In this document: positions 9,274 through 18,757 of the stretch, piece by piece | How the letters are laid out: the number at the start of each line of letters is the position of its first letter | Numbering within the stretch: position 1 is the first letter of the stretch | Assembly: GCF_006974145.1 (NCBI RefSeq) | Contig: NZ_CP039456.1 | Span: 2,914,499 to 2,978,498, forward strand | Reading direction: 5' to 3' | Length of the DNA stretch: 64,000 bases | From: Changchengzhania lutea | Lineage (GTDB): Bacteria; Bacteroidota; Bacteroidia; Flavobacteriales; Flavobacteriaceae | Position numbers and translations under genes: made by a program | The notes under the pieces: model-generated | What the model was told of the DNA's origin: nothing | Database searches by the model: none | The model's input: the letters and a program-made list of their open reading frames with translations, nothing else

Positions 9274-11529
9274 ATGACCACATCAACTAAATCCAACATT
9301 TTTATAGTTAGCATTTTAATACTTTCTGTTTTGGGGTGTAAAAACCCGAAACCAAACGTAAAATTAAGTGAGACAGTATTTGATTCTAAAGTGGATTCCT
9401 TAATGAATTTAATGACTTTAGAAGAAAAAATTGGACAAACTGCTATGTATAGTGGTGGTTGGTCTGTTACTGGTCCTACGGTAAGTACAAATAATAAAAA
9501 GTATATTAAGGAAGGTAATGTGGGTGCGATGCTAAATGTATATTCTGTAAAAGGCACCAGGGAATTGCAAAAACTGGCAGTTGAAGAGACCCGATTGGGT
9601 ATCCCATTATTATTCGGGTATGATGTAATTCATGGCTTCAAAACTATTTTTCCTATCAATTTGGGACTTGCTGCAAGTTGGGATTTAGAAGATATTGAAA
9701 AAGGTTCAAGAATTGCAGCCGAAGAAGCTTCGGCAGTTGGTATTCATTGGACGTTTGCACCTATGGTGGATATTGCGCGCGATCCACGTTGGGGTCGTAT
9801 TTCCGAAGGCGCTGGCGAAGACGTGTATTTAGGAAGTAAAATTGCAAAGGCCTACGTTAAAGGGTTTCAAGGAGACGATTTATCAAAGCACAATACAATC
9901 CTTGCCTGTGCAAAGCATTTTGTAGGATACGGAGCAGCCCAGGCTGGACGCGATTATCATACCGTTAATATGGGTGAAGGTGAATTACGTAATGTGTATT
10001 TACCACCTTTTAAAGCTGCCGTTGATGCTGGGGTAGAAACCTTTATGACCGCTTTTAATGAAGTAAACGGTGTTCCTGCAACAGGCAATAGTTTTATCTA
10101 TAGGGATATATTAAGGGATGAATGGGATTTTAAAGGCTTTGTTCTTTCAGATTACACAGCAATTTTCGAAATGGTGCAACATGGTTTTGCTGTAGATAAT
10201 AAAGATTCGGCGCGTTTGGCAATGAATGCAGGCATTGATATGGATATGATGGGTGATGTAAACCGGTTATATTTAAAAGAACTTGTGGATGAAGGCAAAG
10301 TAGATGTCGCTTATATTGAAGATGCTTGCAGAAGAATTCTTTTAACTAAATTCAAATTAGGTCTATTTGATGATCCTTACAGGTATTGTGATGAAGACCG
10401 CGAAAAAGAAGTTATTTATAAACCAGAATTTTTACAAGCTGCCCGTCATAGTGCCGCTATTTCCTCGGTTTTATTAAAGAATAATGATGAGGCGCTCCCA
10501 CTTTCTTCAGAAAAAACCATTGCGCTTTTGGGACCTTTAGTTAAAGACAAGGAAAATATACTGGGTAATTGGGGAGCGGCCGGTGATCGGAAAGGAAAAG
10601 CAATAAGCGTTTATGAAGGAATTCAGGAATATTTGACCGACAGTAAAATTATTTATGCCCAAGGTTGTGATATTGAAACTGATGATGAAAGTAAATTTAA
10701 TGACGCTGTAATCGCTGCAAAAAAAGCAGATATGGTGGTTATGGTAATGGGCGAAGATTATGATATGAGTGGGGAAGCGGCCTCTAGAACGAATATTAAA
10801 TTACCCGGCAATCAAACAAAATTTATTAAGCGTATTCGTGAAGCTGTGCCAAATAAAAAGATCGTGTTGGTCTTAATGAATGGTCGACCACTTGATTTAA
10901 GTGAAGAGGATACGCTTGCCGATGCCATTTTAGAAACTTGGTTTCCAGGAACCATGGGTGGTAATGGGGTTGCCGATGTGCTTTTCGGAACATATAATCC
11001 GTCAGGAAAATTAACTGTTACGTTTCCGCGCAATTTGGGGCAAGTGCCAATTTATTACAATATGAAAAACACGGGACGCCCAATTCCTGCAAGTAATCCT
11101 CATGAAGATTATAAATCTCATTATCTAGATTCTCCAAATACACCTTTATATGTGTTTGGTCATGGATTGAGCTACACAACTTTTGAGTATTCAGATTTTA
11201 AGTTGTCTGCTGAAACCATTGGGATGTCCGATTCCTTAACGGCATCGGCAACTATAACAAATACAGGGGATTATGATGGGCATGAGGTCGTGCAACTATA
11301 TGTACATGATAAAGTGGGCAGTGTTACTAGACCTGTAAAAGAACTTAAAGGGTTTGAAAAAATATTCCTTAAAAAAGGCGAAAGTAAAACGGTAAGTTTT
11401 GATTTAAAAGTTGAAGATTTAAAATTCTATAACAGTAAAATGGAATTTACCGTGGAACCTGGCGAGTTTGAAATAGCCATCAAAGGGACTTCAGATTTTG
11501 ATTTTGAACATGTATTCACACTGGAATGA
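9274..11529 (+). CDS. GH3 beta-glucosidase (lipoprotein)
   Basis: 751 residues with a lipoprotein signal (lipobox VLGC). The N-terminal (beta/alpha)8 domain contains the GH3 landmarks DPRWGRISEGAGED, CAKHFVGYG and the catalytic nucleophile Asp293 in VLSDYTA. The second domain carries LLKNNDEALPL and a C-terminal FnIII-like domain follows (GLSYTTFEY through ELKGFEKIFLKKGES). Length and order are typical of periplasmic beta-glucosidases such as those that release glucose from short beta-glucans; related enzymes in Bacteroides act on sophorose. Its neighbours are GH144 enzymes, so beta-1,2-gluco-oligosaccharide cleavage is the most economical proposal. An internal repeat-like hairpin lies just after the stop. 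Confidence 0.92.
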   Translation: MTTSTKSNIFIVSILILSVLGCKNPKPNVKLSETVFDSKVDSLMNLMTLEEKIGQTAMYSGGWSVTGPTVSTNNKKYIKEGNVGAMLNVYSVKGTRELQKLAVEETRLGIPLLFGYDVIHGFKTIFPINLGLAASWDLEDIEKGSRIAAEEASAVGIHWTFAPMVDIARDPRWGRISEGAGEDVYLGSKIAKAYVKGFQGDDLSKHNTILACAKHFVGYGAAQAGRDYHTVNMGEGELRNVYLPPFKAAVDAGVETFMTAFNEVNGVPATGNSFIYRDILRDEWDFKGFVLSDYTAIFEMVQHGFAVDNKDSARLAMNAGIDMDMMGDVNRLYLKELVDEGKVDVAYIEDACRRILLTKFKLGLFDDPYRYCDEDREKEVIYKPEFLQAARHSAAISSVLLKNNDEALPLSSEKTIALLGPLVKDKENILGNWGAAGDRKGKAISVYEGIQEYLTDSKIIYAQGCDIETDDESKFNDAVIAAKKADMVVMVMGEDYDMSGEAASRTNIKLPGNQTKFIKRIREAVPNKKIVLVLMNGRPLDLSEEDTLADAILETWFPGTMGGNGVADVLFGTYNPSGKLTVTFPRNLGQVPIYYNMKNTGRPIPASNPHEDYKSHYLDSPNTPLYVFGHGLSYTTFEYSDFKLSAETIGMSDSLTASATITNTGDYDGHEVVQLYVHDKVGSVTRPVKELKGFEKIFLKKGESKTVSFDLKVEDLKFYNSKMEFTVEPGEFEIAIKGTSDFDFEHVFTLE

Positions 11530-11545
11530 TTAATAGCAATTAACC

Positions 11546-11580
11546 AACCTGCATGGTTTCCAAAACCTTGTAGGTTTTTT
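11546..11580 (+). repeat. AACCTGCA-type flavobacterial palindromic repeat, hairpin with T-run
   Basis: AACCTGCATGGTTT faces AAACCTTGTAGGTT with a few mismatches or wobble pairs, followed by six Ts. The same motif family forms the larger inverted repeat at 16783-16861. It may attenuate transcription between the GH3 and GH2 genes. Confidence 0.6.
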
Positions 11581-11600
11581 TAAAACCAAAACCTTTAAAC

Positions 11601-14228
11601 ATGTTGAAATTTAAAACCACATTTAAGACAAGTTGCACTGTATTGGTTTTAATGTGCATTATGTTTTCATTTGAAATCATGGCTCAAAAAAGCACGATAA
11701 ATTCAGGTTGGCAATTTACATTAAATGATAAATCATCAAGCGATTGGGAAACTATAAACATTCCCCACACATGGAATAAAGAGGATGCTTTTGATGATAT
11801 AAGAGGGTATTATAGAGGCATAGGTTGGTATAAAAAAACACTTTTTTTTTCGAAAGATGGTGAGGATTTAGAGCACTATTTGCATTTTAAAGGGGTTAAT
11901 CAGGAAACTGATGTCTTTTTTAACGGTAACCTTGTTGGTAATCATAAAGGGGGTTATACCGTGTTTAATTTTAATATTACTGAATTAATAAAATTTGATG
12001 CTTATAACTTAATTGAAGTAAAAGTCGATAATAGTCACAACGAAAATATTCCACCATTGGATGCCGATTTTACGTTTTATGGTGGGATTTATCGTGATGT
12101 CCAATTAATTTCAAAACCAAAACAACATATTTCGCTTTCCGATTTTGCTTCAAGTGGATTTTATGTAGATTATTATCATGTTTCGGAAGAAAAAGCAGGC
12201 ATTGAGATAAAAATATTGATTGATAATTTTGAAAATAAGCCATCAAACAACAAGGTTAAAGTAATAATTTCAGATGCTGAAAATAAAATTGTATATACTA
12301 AAACTTTAGATTTTCAAAGTAGTGCAAAGGCTTCTGAAGCTTTAAATATGAAGTTGTCGGAGGTTTACAATCCCAAATTGTGGTCGCCAGAAAATCCTTA
12401 TTTATACAAATTGCACATATCATTATTAGACAGAGATAACAATCTTTTGGATAAAAGGCGACAGAATATTGCCTTTCGTTGGGTAAGTGTAGATGCCAAT
12501 AAAGGCTTCTTTTTAAACGGAAAACCATATAAATTAGTTGGCGTAAATCGGCATCAGGATTATGAGGGTTTTGGTAATGCGGTTCCTATGCATCTTCAAG
12601 AAAAGGACATCCATTTAATAAAAAACATGGGGGCAAACGTCATTCGATTTGCTCATTATCCGCACTCTCAGGATTTATATAAATTATGTGATGAGTTAGG
12701 CATTTTGGTATGGTCTGAAATTCCAATTGTGAATAAAGTTACCAATACCAAAGCATTTTTTGATACCTGTTTAAAAGTGCAGGAAGAACATCTAAAACAG
12801 TATTATAATTATCCATCGGTGGTCATGTTTGGGTATATGAATGAGATTTTTTTGAGACAAGCTTTTGATAATACATCAACCAAAGCAGAAAAAGAAACCT
12901 CAAAGATTTATACCTATGAGTTAGCAAAACTGTTAGAAGATTTTACCAGAAAACACGCACCAAACAGGATTACGGTTATGGCCTTACATTTTAACGAACT
13001 TTATAATGAAACCAAAATAGCAGATCTTTCTATGTTGATTGGTTGGAATTTATATTTTGGTTGGTATCATGATACTATTGAAGACTTAGGCATATTTTTG
13101 GATGACCAGCATAAGCGTTATCCAAATCGATGCATTATGGTTTCAGAGTACGGGCCTGGAGCAGACGTAAGGATTTCTGCAAACCCACCAATTAAATATG
13201 ATTATTCGCAGGATTATCAATTAAAACTTCATACCAGTTATCATCAGCAAGTTATGGATCGTGATTTTGTGGCAGGTATGACCGCATGGGACTTTGCCGA
13301 TTTTGGTTCAGAGTTTAGAGGAGAAACCATTCCGCATGTCAACCAAAAAGGATTAGTGCAATACAATAGAGAACCTAAAGAGGTATATTACTGGTATAAA
13401 TCGGTTTTGAACAAAAAAAATCCTTTTGTCCATATAGCACTAGACCATAAAGAAGAACTCATTTTGATAAACCAAAGCGAACAGAATATTACATTTTTTT
13501 CAAATCAAGATAAAGGAAAATTATATGTTAATAATGTGTTTTTCCAAGATGTGATATTCAGTAATGGAATGGCCAACATAGCAATCTCTTTTGTTAAAGG
13601 CAAAACCAAACTAAGGATTGAAACTGATTCTGGATTCGACGAAAAAATCATTAGGGTTAATAGCATACAGAATTTAAAAACCGACCCCATAACGGTATTG
13701 GCAATCAATACAGGCACGCCAATTAATTTTGTTGATAGTGAGTCTGGTATCACCTTTTTAGGCGACAGGGCCTATTCAGAAAACCTATATGGCTATGTTA
13801 CTAATACTTCTGGTAACTGCCTACAGAAATTAATACCCAACAACGTTAAGAATACACATCTAGAAGCCGTATTTCAAACCATTCTGGAAGATTGCTCAAC
13901 ATATAAAGTGGATATTCCAAATGGGAATTATAAAGTTACGCTATATTTTGTTGAACCTCAACTAAAAGGAAATATGGATATTATTTATAATTTGAATACG
14001 GATGAAAAAACGGAGACAAGTGATATATCGCGGCGTATTTTCGATATTTTTTTGAACGATCAATTGGTAGCCGGTCATTTTGATATGGCCAATGAATATC
14101 CTGAAAAATATGGCATAACAAAAAGTTCTACACTTAACATCAATGATGATTCAGGTCTAACCATTTCCTTTATTCCAATAGAGGGCAAACCCGTATTGAG
14201 CGGTATTTTAATAGAAAAAACATTTTGA
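11601..14228 (+). CDS. GH2 glycoside hydrolase with C-terminal malectin-like domain
   Basis: 875 residues; Sec signal ending near EIMAQ (about residue 29). The GH2 order is visible: sugar-binding jelly roll (WETINIPHTWN, YYRGIGWYKK), Ig-like domain, then the TIM barrel with VGVNRHQD, the acid/base Glu415 in GYMNEIF and the nucleophile Glu516 in VSEYGPG. Residues about 700-875 (INFVDSESGITFLGDR..., YKVTLYFVEP, FDIFLNDQLV) look like a malectin carbohydrate-binding domain. Possible activities are beta-galactosidase, beta-glucuronidase or beta-mannosidase; the sequence alone does not decide. Its stop codon overlaps the next start (TGATG), so it is translationally coupled to the esterase. Confidence 0.9.
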   Translation: MLKFKTTFKTSCTVLVLMCIMFSFEIMAQKSTINSGWQFTLNDKSSSDWETINIPHTWNKEDAFDDIRGYYRGIGWYKKTLFFSKDGEDLEHYLHFKGVNQETDVFFNGNLVGNHKGGYTVFNFNITELIKFDAYNLIEVKVDNSHNENIPPLDADFTFYGGIYRDVQLISKPKQHISLSDFASSGFYVDYYHVSEEKAGIEIKILIDNFENKPSNNKVKVIISDAENKIVYTKTLDFQSSAKASEALNMKLSEVYNPKLWSPENPYLYKLHISLLDRDNNLLDKRRQNIAFRWVSVDANKGFFLNGKPYKLVGVNRHQDYEGFGNAVPMHLQEKDIHLIKNMGANVIRFAHYPHSQDLYKLCDELGILVWSEIPIVNKVTNTKAFFDTCLKVQEEHLKQYYNYPSVVMFGYMNEIFLRQAFDNTSTKAEKETSKIYTYELAKLLEDFTRKHAPNRITVMALHFNELYNETKIADLSMLIGWNLYFGWYHDTIEDLGIFLDDQHKRYPNRCIMVSEYGPGADVRISANPPIKYDYSQDYQLKLHTSYHQQVMDRDFVAGMTAWDFADFGSEFRGETIPHVNQKGLVQYNREPKEVYYWYKSVLNKKNPFVHIALDHKEELILINQSEQNITFFSNQDKGKLYVNNVFFQDVIFSNGMANIAISFVKGKTKLRIETDSGFDEKIIRVNSIQNLKTDPITVLAINTGTPINFVDSESGITFLGDRAYSENLYGYVTNTSGNCLQKLIPNNVKNTHLEAVFQTILEDCSTYKVDIPNGNYKVTLYFVEPQLKGNMDIIYNLNTDEKTETSDISRRIFDIFLNDQLVAGHFDMANEYPEKYGITKSSTLNINDDSGLTISFIPIEGKPVLSGILIEKTF

Positions 14229-15115
14229 TGAACCTTAAATATTTTATACCAGTATTATTTTTTAACTGTTTTGTGTTTTCTCAAAACTTAACAACTTATA
14301 CGTATGCAATAAAAGGAATAGATACTTTAAAAATGGATGTTTATAGTCCGAAAAAAATAAAGAAAACAGATAGTTTGCCAGTATTGCTATGGATGCATGG
14401 TGGTGGTTTTTCGGGTGGCAAACGGGATAATGTGGATGAAGTAAAAATGATGAAATACTTAGCAACGAAAGGCTATATTGGCATTTCAATAAATTATAGG
14501 TTACTTAGAAAAGATGATACGCTTAGCTTTGGTTGTAATTGTCCTAGAGCCGTTAAGTTGGAAACCTTTAAGCAAGCAACTATCGATTATTTGGATGCCG
14601 CAAAGTTTGTTTTTGAAAATAGATTGCTACTTCAAGTCGATGTGTCACATATTATAGCTGGTGGCAGTAGTGCCGGGGCAGAAGGGATTTTAAATGCTGT
14701 CTATATGAAAGAATATTTTATTGATGACCTAAAAGAATATACGCAAGTTAAGTTTGCAGGTGTTTTTTCATTGGCTGGGGCTGTAGTAAATGCAGATTAT
14801 ATAACCAGCAAAAATGCCTTACCCACGGTAATGTTCCACGGAACAGCAGATGATTTGGTGCCTTTTGGAAGTGCAGCACATCATTATTGCACGCCTGAAG
14901 AGCCAGGGTATTTAATGTTAGATGGCTCTGAAACCATAGCTAAAAAATTGGACAATCTAGGAAAAGCTTTCTATCTAAATAAAGTGATAGGTGGTAAGCA
15001 CGAACTGGCTTCCATCCCTTTTGATCAATTGCAGAACGTATTACGGTTTTTCGAGAAAACCATATTTAAATCAGAAATTATTCAAACCAAAAAAATAATA
15101 ACCAAGAACCCATGA
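14228..15115 (+). CDS. secreted carboxylesterase/lipase-like alpha/beta hydrolase
   Basis: 295 residues from the ATG at 14228, which overlaps the GH2 stop (TGATG); a TTG three bases earlier is possible but unlikely. An N-terminal signal (MNLKYFIPVLFFNCFVFSQ) is followed by the hormone-sensitive-lipase type oxyanion motif WMHGGGFSGG, the nucleophile elbow GGSSAG, the acid region HGTADDLVPF and a His in GGKHELAS. It belongs to the Abhydrolase_3/BD-FAE-like group. It likely de-esterifies side groups on the target glycan. It is the second esterase in the operon, suggesting two kinds of ester or two positions. The last bases overlap the sulfatase start (ATGA). Confidence 0.8.
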   Translation: MNLKYFIPVLFFNCFVFSQNLTTYTYAIKGIDTLKMDVYSPKKIKKTDSLPVLLWMHGGGFSGGKRDNVDEVKMMKYLATKGYIGISINYRLLRKDDTLSFGCNCPRAVKLETFKQATIDYLDAAKFVFENRLLLQVDVSHIIAGGSSAGAEGILNAVYMKEYFIDDLKEYTQVKFAGVFSLAGAVVNADYITSKNALPTVMFHGTADDLVPFGSAAHHYCTPEEPGYLMLDGSETIAKKLDNLGKAFYLNKVIGGKHELASIPFDQLQNVLRFFEKTIFKSEIIQTKKIITKNP

Positions 15116-16779
15116 AAAAGCTTTTGTTCTTTATTCTAATTCCGGTCGTATTTCAATCTTGTAAAGAGGCGAAAAGTAACGAGGTTGTTGAAACCCAAAA
15201 ACCGCGTCCGAATATCATCTTTATCATGGCTGATGACCATGCTACTCAAGCTATTAGTGCCTATGGGCATCCTATTAGTAAATTAGCACCTACACCAAAT
15301 ATTGATAGAATAGCAAAAGAAGGTGCAATCTTTAGAAATAATTTTTGCACTAACTCCATTTGCGGACCAAGTCGTGCCGTCATCCTAACAGGAAAACACA
15401 ATCATATTAATGGTTTTAGAATGAATGGCGACCGTTTTGATGGCAGCCAACAGACCTATCCAAAAATTTTACAAAAGGCAGGTTATAAAACCGCCATGTT
15501 TGGGAAATGGCACCTGCATGGGGAACCAGAAGGGTTTGATTATTGGAATATTCTTCAGGACCAAGGCAATTACTATAATCCCAACTTTATTTCCGTAAAT
15601 CAACAAACGCAAAAAGTGGATACTACTATGGTTATGGGGTATGCTACCGATATTGTAACTGAAGACGCCATACGTTATTTAGATAAGATCAAAGATAAAA
15701 ATCAACCTTTTATGCTTATGGTTCAGCACAAGGCGCCACACAGAAATTGGATGCCTGCTTTACGCCATGTTAACAAATATGATTCAATTCAATTTCCTGT
15801 TCCCGACACCTATTTTACAGACCATAAAGGCTCTACGGTTTCAAAAGAACAATACCAAACCATTTATAGGGATATGTACGAAGGCCATGATTTAAAAATG
15901 ACCAAGAAAAAAGGAAGTTCAGAATTGGCCCATAATCCTTGGAAAACAGATTTTGAACGGATGACGCCGGCGCAACGAGCTGCTTGGAACAAAGCTTATC
16001 AGCCAAAAAATGATGCTTTTCATGATGCTGATTTAGCAGGGAAAGATTTAGATCTATGGAAACTGCAACGCTACTTGCAAGATTATTTGGCAACAATAGC
16101 CGCGGTTGATGAGGGCGTTGGGAGGATTTTAGATTATTTAAAAGCGCATGATCTAGAGGACAACACCATCGTGGTCTACACCACAGACCAAGGATTTTAT
16201 CTGGGTGAAAAAGGCTGGTTCGATAAACGTTTTATGTATGAAGAATCCTTGGCAATGCCCATGCTTATGAAATATCCCGGAGTGGTAAAACCCGGAACGG
16301 AAATTACGGCATTGACCCAAAACCTTGATTTTGCTGAAACATTTTTGGACTTTGCACAAGTGGACATTCCAGAAGATATGCAAGGAAAATCTTTAAAACC
16401 AATATTGACGAATACTATTGAAGATGAAGATTTTAGAGATGCTATTTATTATCATTATTATGATTTTCCTGCGTTTCACATGGTCAAAAAAATGTATGGT
16501 GTAAGAACGAAACGTTACAAATTATTTCATGTGTATGATGATATTGATGCATGGGAATTGTATGATTTAAAAGAAGATCCTTCAGAGGTCAACAATGTAA
16601 TAAATGATGATGCTTATAATGAAATTGAACAGATTTTAAGAAAGCGATTGGCCGAATTGCAACAACAATATCAAGTGACCGAAAAAGAATTTGAACGTGC
16701 CAGAAAAGACCAAATCAAAAGAAATTATAAAGGATTTGAACGTTTAAGAGGGAAACCTATGGAAGCTTATGAGCATTAA
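15112..16779 (+). CDS. type I (formylglycine) sulfatase, lipoprotein
   Basis: 555 residues; lipoprotein signal with lipobox FQSC. The sulfatase signature CGPSRAVILTG contains Cys84, the residue converted to formylglycine by a maturase that is not in this window. Metal-site elements are visible: MADDHA near residues 40-45, GKWHLHG, HKAPHRNW and the TTDQGFYLGEKGWFDKR segment. It hydrolyses sulfate esters on glycans in the periplasm. It resembles the S1 sulfatases of Bacteroidota polysaccharide loci; I cannot assign the subfamily. Its presence indicates that the substrate is at least partly sulfated, as in algal polysaccharides. ATGA overlap with the upstream esterase gives tight coupling. Confidence 0.92.
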   Translation: MKKLLFFILIPVVFQSCKEAKSNEVVETQKPRPNIIFIMADDHATQAISAYGHPISKLAPTPNIDRIAKEGAIFRNNFCTNSICGPSRAVILTGKHNHINGFRMNGDRFDGSQQTYPKILQKAGYKTAMFGKWHLHGEPEGFDYWNILQDQGNYYNPNFISVNQQTQKVDTTMVMGYATDIVTEDAIRYLDKIKDKNQPFMLMVQHKAPHRNWMPALRHVNKYDSIQFPVPDTYFTDHKGSTVSKEQYQTIYRDMYEGHDLKMTKKKGSSELAHNPWKTDFERMTPAQRAAWNKAYQPKNDAFHDADLAGKDLDLWKLQRYLQDYLATIAAVDEGVGRILDYLKAHDLEDNTIVVYTTDQGFYLGEKGWFDKRFMYEESLAMPMLMKYPGVVKPGTEITALTQNLDFAETFLDFAQVDIPEDMQGKSLKPILTNTIEDEDFRDAIYYHYYDFPAFHMVKKMYGVRTKRYKLFHVYDDIDAWELYDLKEDPSEVNNVINDDAYNEIEQILRKRLAELQQQYQVTEKEFERARKDQIKRNYKGFERLRGKPMEAYEH

Positions 16780-16782
16780 TAT

Positions 16783-16861
16783 CCTGCAAGGTTTTTGTAA
16801 CCTTGTAGGTATAATTTAAATCAAAGAGAAGAGACCTACAAGGTTACAAAAACCTTGCAGG
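16783..16861. repeat. 28-bp perfect inverted repeat (AACCTGCAAGG-type)
   Basis: Arms at 16783-16810 and 16834-16861 are perfect reverse complements around a 23-base spacer. Each arm is itself nearly palindromic (CCTGCAAGGTT facing AACCTTGTAGG), so a cruciform or a very stable mRNA hairpin can form. It lies between the sulfatase stop and the GH43 start and shares its motif with 11546-11580. Likely a mobile REP-like intergenic element that may end or stabilise the upstream message. Confidence 0.85.
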
Positions 16862-16887
16862 TCTTATTAAAAAACAACTATTTATAG

Positions 16888-18747
16888 ATGAAACACTTAC
16901 TAGCACTTACTGCAATAACTTCTCTATTGGCTGCCTTCTTGTTAGTGAATTCTTGTCAAGAAAACATATTCAAAGGAAACACCTCAGATACGACAAAATC
17001 AGAAATAAGTACTAAAAAGCATTTTAAAACCTATTGCAACCCAATTGATATAGACTATTCCTATATGTCGCATTATCGAGCTAAAAATAATGTATCCTAT
17101 CGTTCGGGCGCAGACCCAGCTATTGTAAATTTTAAAGGAAGGTATTATATGTTCGTAACACGTTCGCATGGCTATTGGGCTTCGGATGATATGAGTAATT
17201 GGACATTTATAAAACCCCAGAGCTGGTATTTTAATGGGTGCAATGCGCCCGCTGCGGCTGTAAAAAATGGTAAAATTATTTTGTTGGGGGATCCTTCAGG
17301 TAGAGGAGCAGTTATCGAAACCGAAAACCCGGAATTAGGCGATTGGAAAACCAATTATGCCGTCATAAATGTTCCGGGCGGCGTGCAAGACCCTAATTTA
17401 TTTGTTGATGATGATAATAAGGTTTATTTATATGAAGAATCTTCTAATAAATGGCCCATTCACGGCATTGAGTTAGATGCTGAAAATTATTATATTCCAA
17501 TAGGTGAACAAGTGGATTTGTTCAATCTGCAACCAGAAAAACACGGTTGGGAACGTTTTGGTCAAGATCACGATTCCGATTTAAAACCCTTTATAGAAGG
17601 TCCTTGGATGGTAAAATATAACGGCACATATTATTTGGAATATGGTGCACCGGGAACCCAATGGAATGTCTATGCCGATGGGGTTTATACCAGTAAAAAT
17701 CCGTTGGGGCCTTTTGAATACGCACCCTACAATCCGATTTCATACAAACCTGGGGGTTTTTTAAAAGGCTCTGGCCATGGTAGTACGGTTAAAGATAACA
17801 ACGGAAATTATTGGCATTTCTCAACCATGGCCATTTCGGTAAATTTTAAGTTTGAACGTCGTTTGGGCATGTATCCTGCAGGTTTTGAAGATAATGGACA
17901 AATGTATGTCAATACGGCTTATGGTGATTATCCGCATTATTTGCCGAACACCAAAGTTGATAACCATAAAAACCGATTTACGGGTTGGATGTTGTTATCC
18001 TATAAGAAGCCTGTAAAGACCAATTCGGGATTAGTGAAAAAGGAAATTAATGTAGTTGATGAAAGTGAAGGCGGATTTATGCAGGAACAAATTACCGATT
18101 TCAATATCCATAAAATCAATGATGAAGAAATACGTTCCTATTGGGTATCAGAAGCCAATAACGATTCTATTTATGTAGAAATGGATTTGTTGAAGCCTAT
18201 GAGCGTGAAGGCAATCCAGCTGAATTTTCAAGATTTTAATGCCGAAGTTTTTGGAAGACCAAAAGGCATCAAGCAGCAATTTGTAATTCAAAGTTCCCTT
18301 GATGGAAAAACTTGGAGAACCATCGCCGATTATTCTGAAAATGTAAAAGATATGCCCCATGCTTATCTAGAACTCGAAAGCCCAGTAAATGTGCGATATG
18401 TTAGATATAACCATGTGTATTGTTATAATAAATATTTGGCCATTTCAGAATTCAGGGTTTTTGGAAACGGCAAGGAGCCATTACCCCAAACCCCATCAAA
18501 TTTTAAAGCGGAAAGGCAAAAAGATAGAAGAAACACCAACCTGACTTGGAATAAAGTCGAAGATGCTACTGGCTATGTGATTTATTGGGGAATATCAAAA
18601 GACAAACTAAACCTTTCGGCTTTAATGTATAACAAACCAAATTACAACTTACGAGCTTTAACCACAGATCAATCTTATTATTATCAGGTGGAAGCGTTTA
18701 ATGAAAACGGGATTTCCGAAAAGAGCCCTATATTATTTACAAAATAA
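16888..18747 (+). CDS. GH43 glycosidase with F5/8C and FN3 domains, lipoprotein
   Basis: 619 residues with a lipoprotein signal (lipobox VNSC). The five-bladed propeller shows the GH43 base Asp76 in SGADPAIV, a propeller Asp in VQDPNLFVDD and the acid Glu237 in FIEGPWMVKYNG. After about residue 400 comes a discoidin-like (F5/8 type C) domain (IQSSLDGKTWRTIADYSE... VRYVRYNHVYCYNKYLAISEFRVFG), then an FN3 module from about 540 (PSNFKAERQ to SPILF). The family includes arabinofuranosidases, xylosidases and galactosidases; the modules suggest side-chain removal while bound to galactose- or arabinose-rich glycans, which is inference. It precedes GH97 by only 10 bases. Confidence 0.88.
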   Translation: MKHLLALTAITSLLAAFLLVNSCQENIFKGNTSDTTKSEISTKKHFKTYCNPIDIDYSYMSHYRAKNNVSYRSGADPAIVNFKGRYYMFVTRSHGYWASDDMSNWTFIKPQSWYFNGCNAPAAAVKNGKIILLGDPSGRGAVIETENPELGDWKTNYAVINVPGGVQDPNLFVDDDNKVYLYEESSNKWPIHGIELDAENYYIPIGEQVDLFNLQPEKHGWERFGQDHDSDLKPFIEGPWMVKYNGTYYLEYGAPGTQWNVYADGVYTSKNPLGPFEYAPYNPISYKPGGFLKGSGHGSTVKDNNGNYWHFSTMAISVNFKFERRLGMYPAGFEDNGQMYVNTAYGDYPHYLPNTKVDNHKNRFTGWMLLSYKKPVKTNSGLVKKEINVVDESEGGFMQEQITDFNIHKINDEEIRSYWVSEANNDSIYVEMDLLKPMSVKAIQLNFQDFNAEVFGRPKGIKQQFVIQSSLDGKTWRTIADYSENVKDMPHAYLELESPVNVRYVRYNHVYCYNKYLAISEFRVFGNGKEPLPQTPSNFKAERQKDRRNTNLTWNKVEDATGYVIYWGISKDKLNLSALMYNKPNYNLRALTTDQSYYYQVEAFNENGISEKSPILFTK

Positions 18748-18757
18748 ACAAGAACAA

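Noticed and set aside
16153-16383. Minus-strand frames inside the sulfatase and other enzymes of the locus
   Set aside because: All are antisense shadows of conserved catalytic segments.
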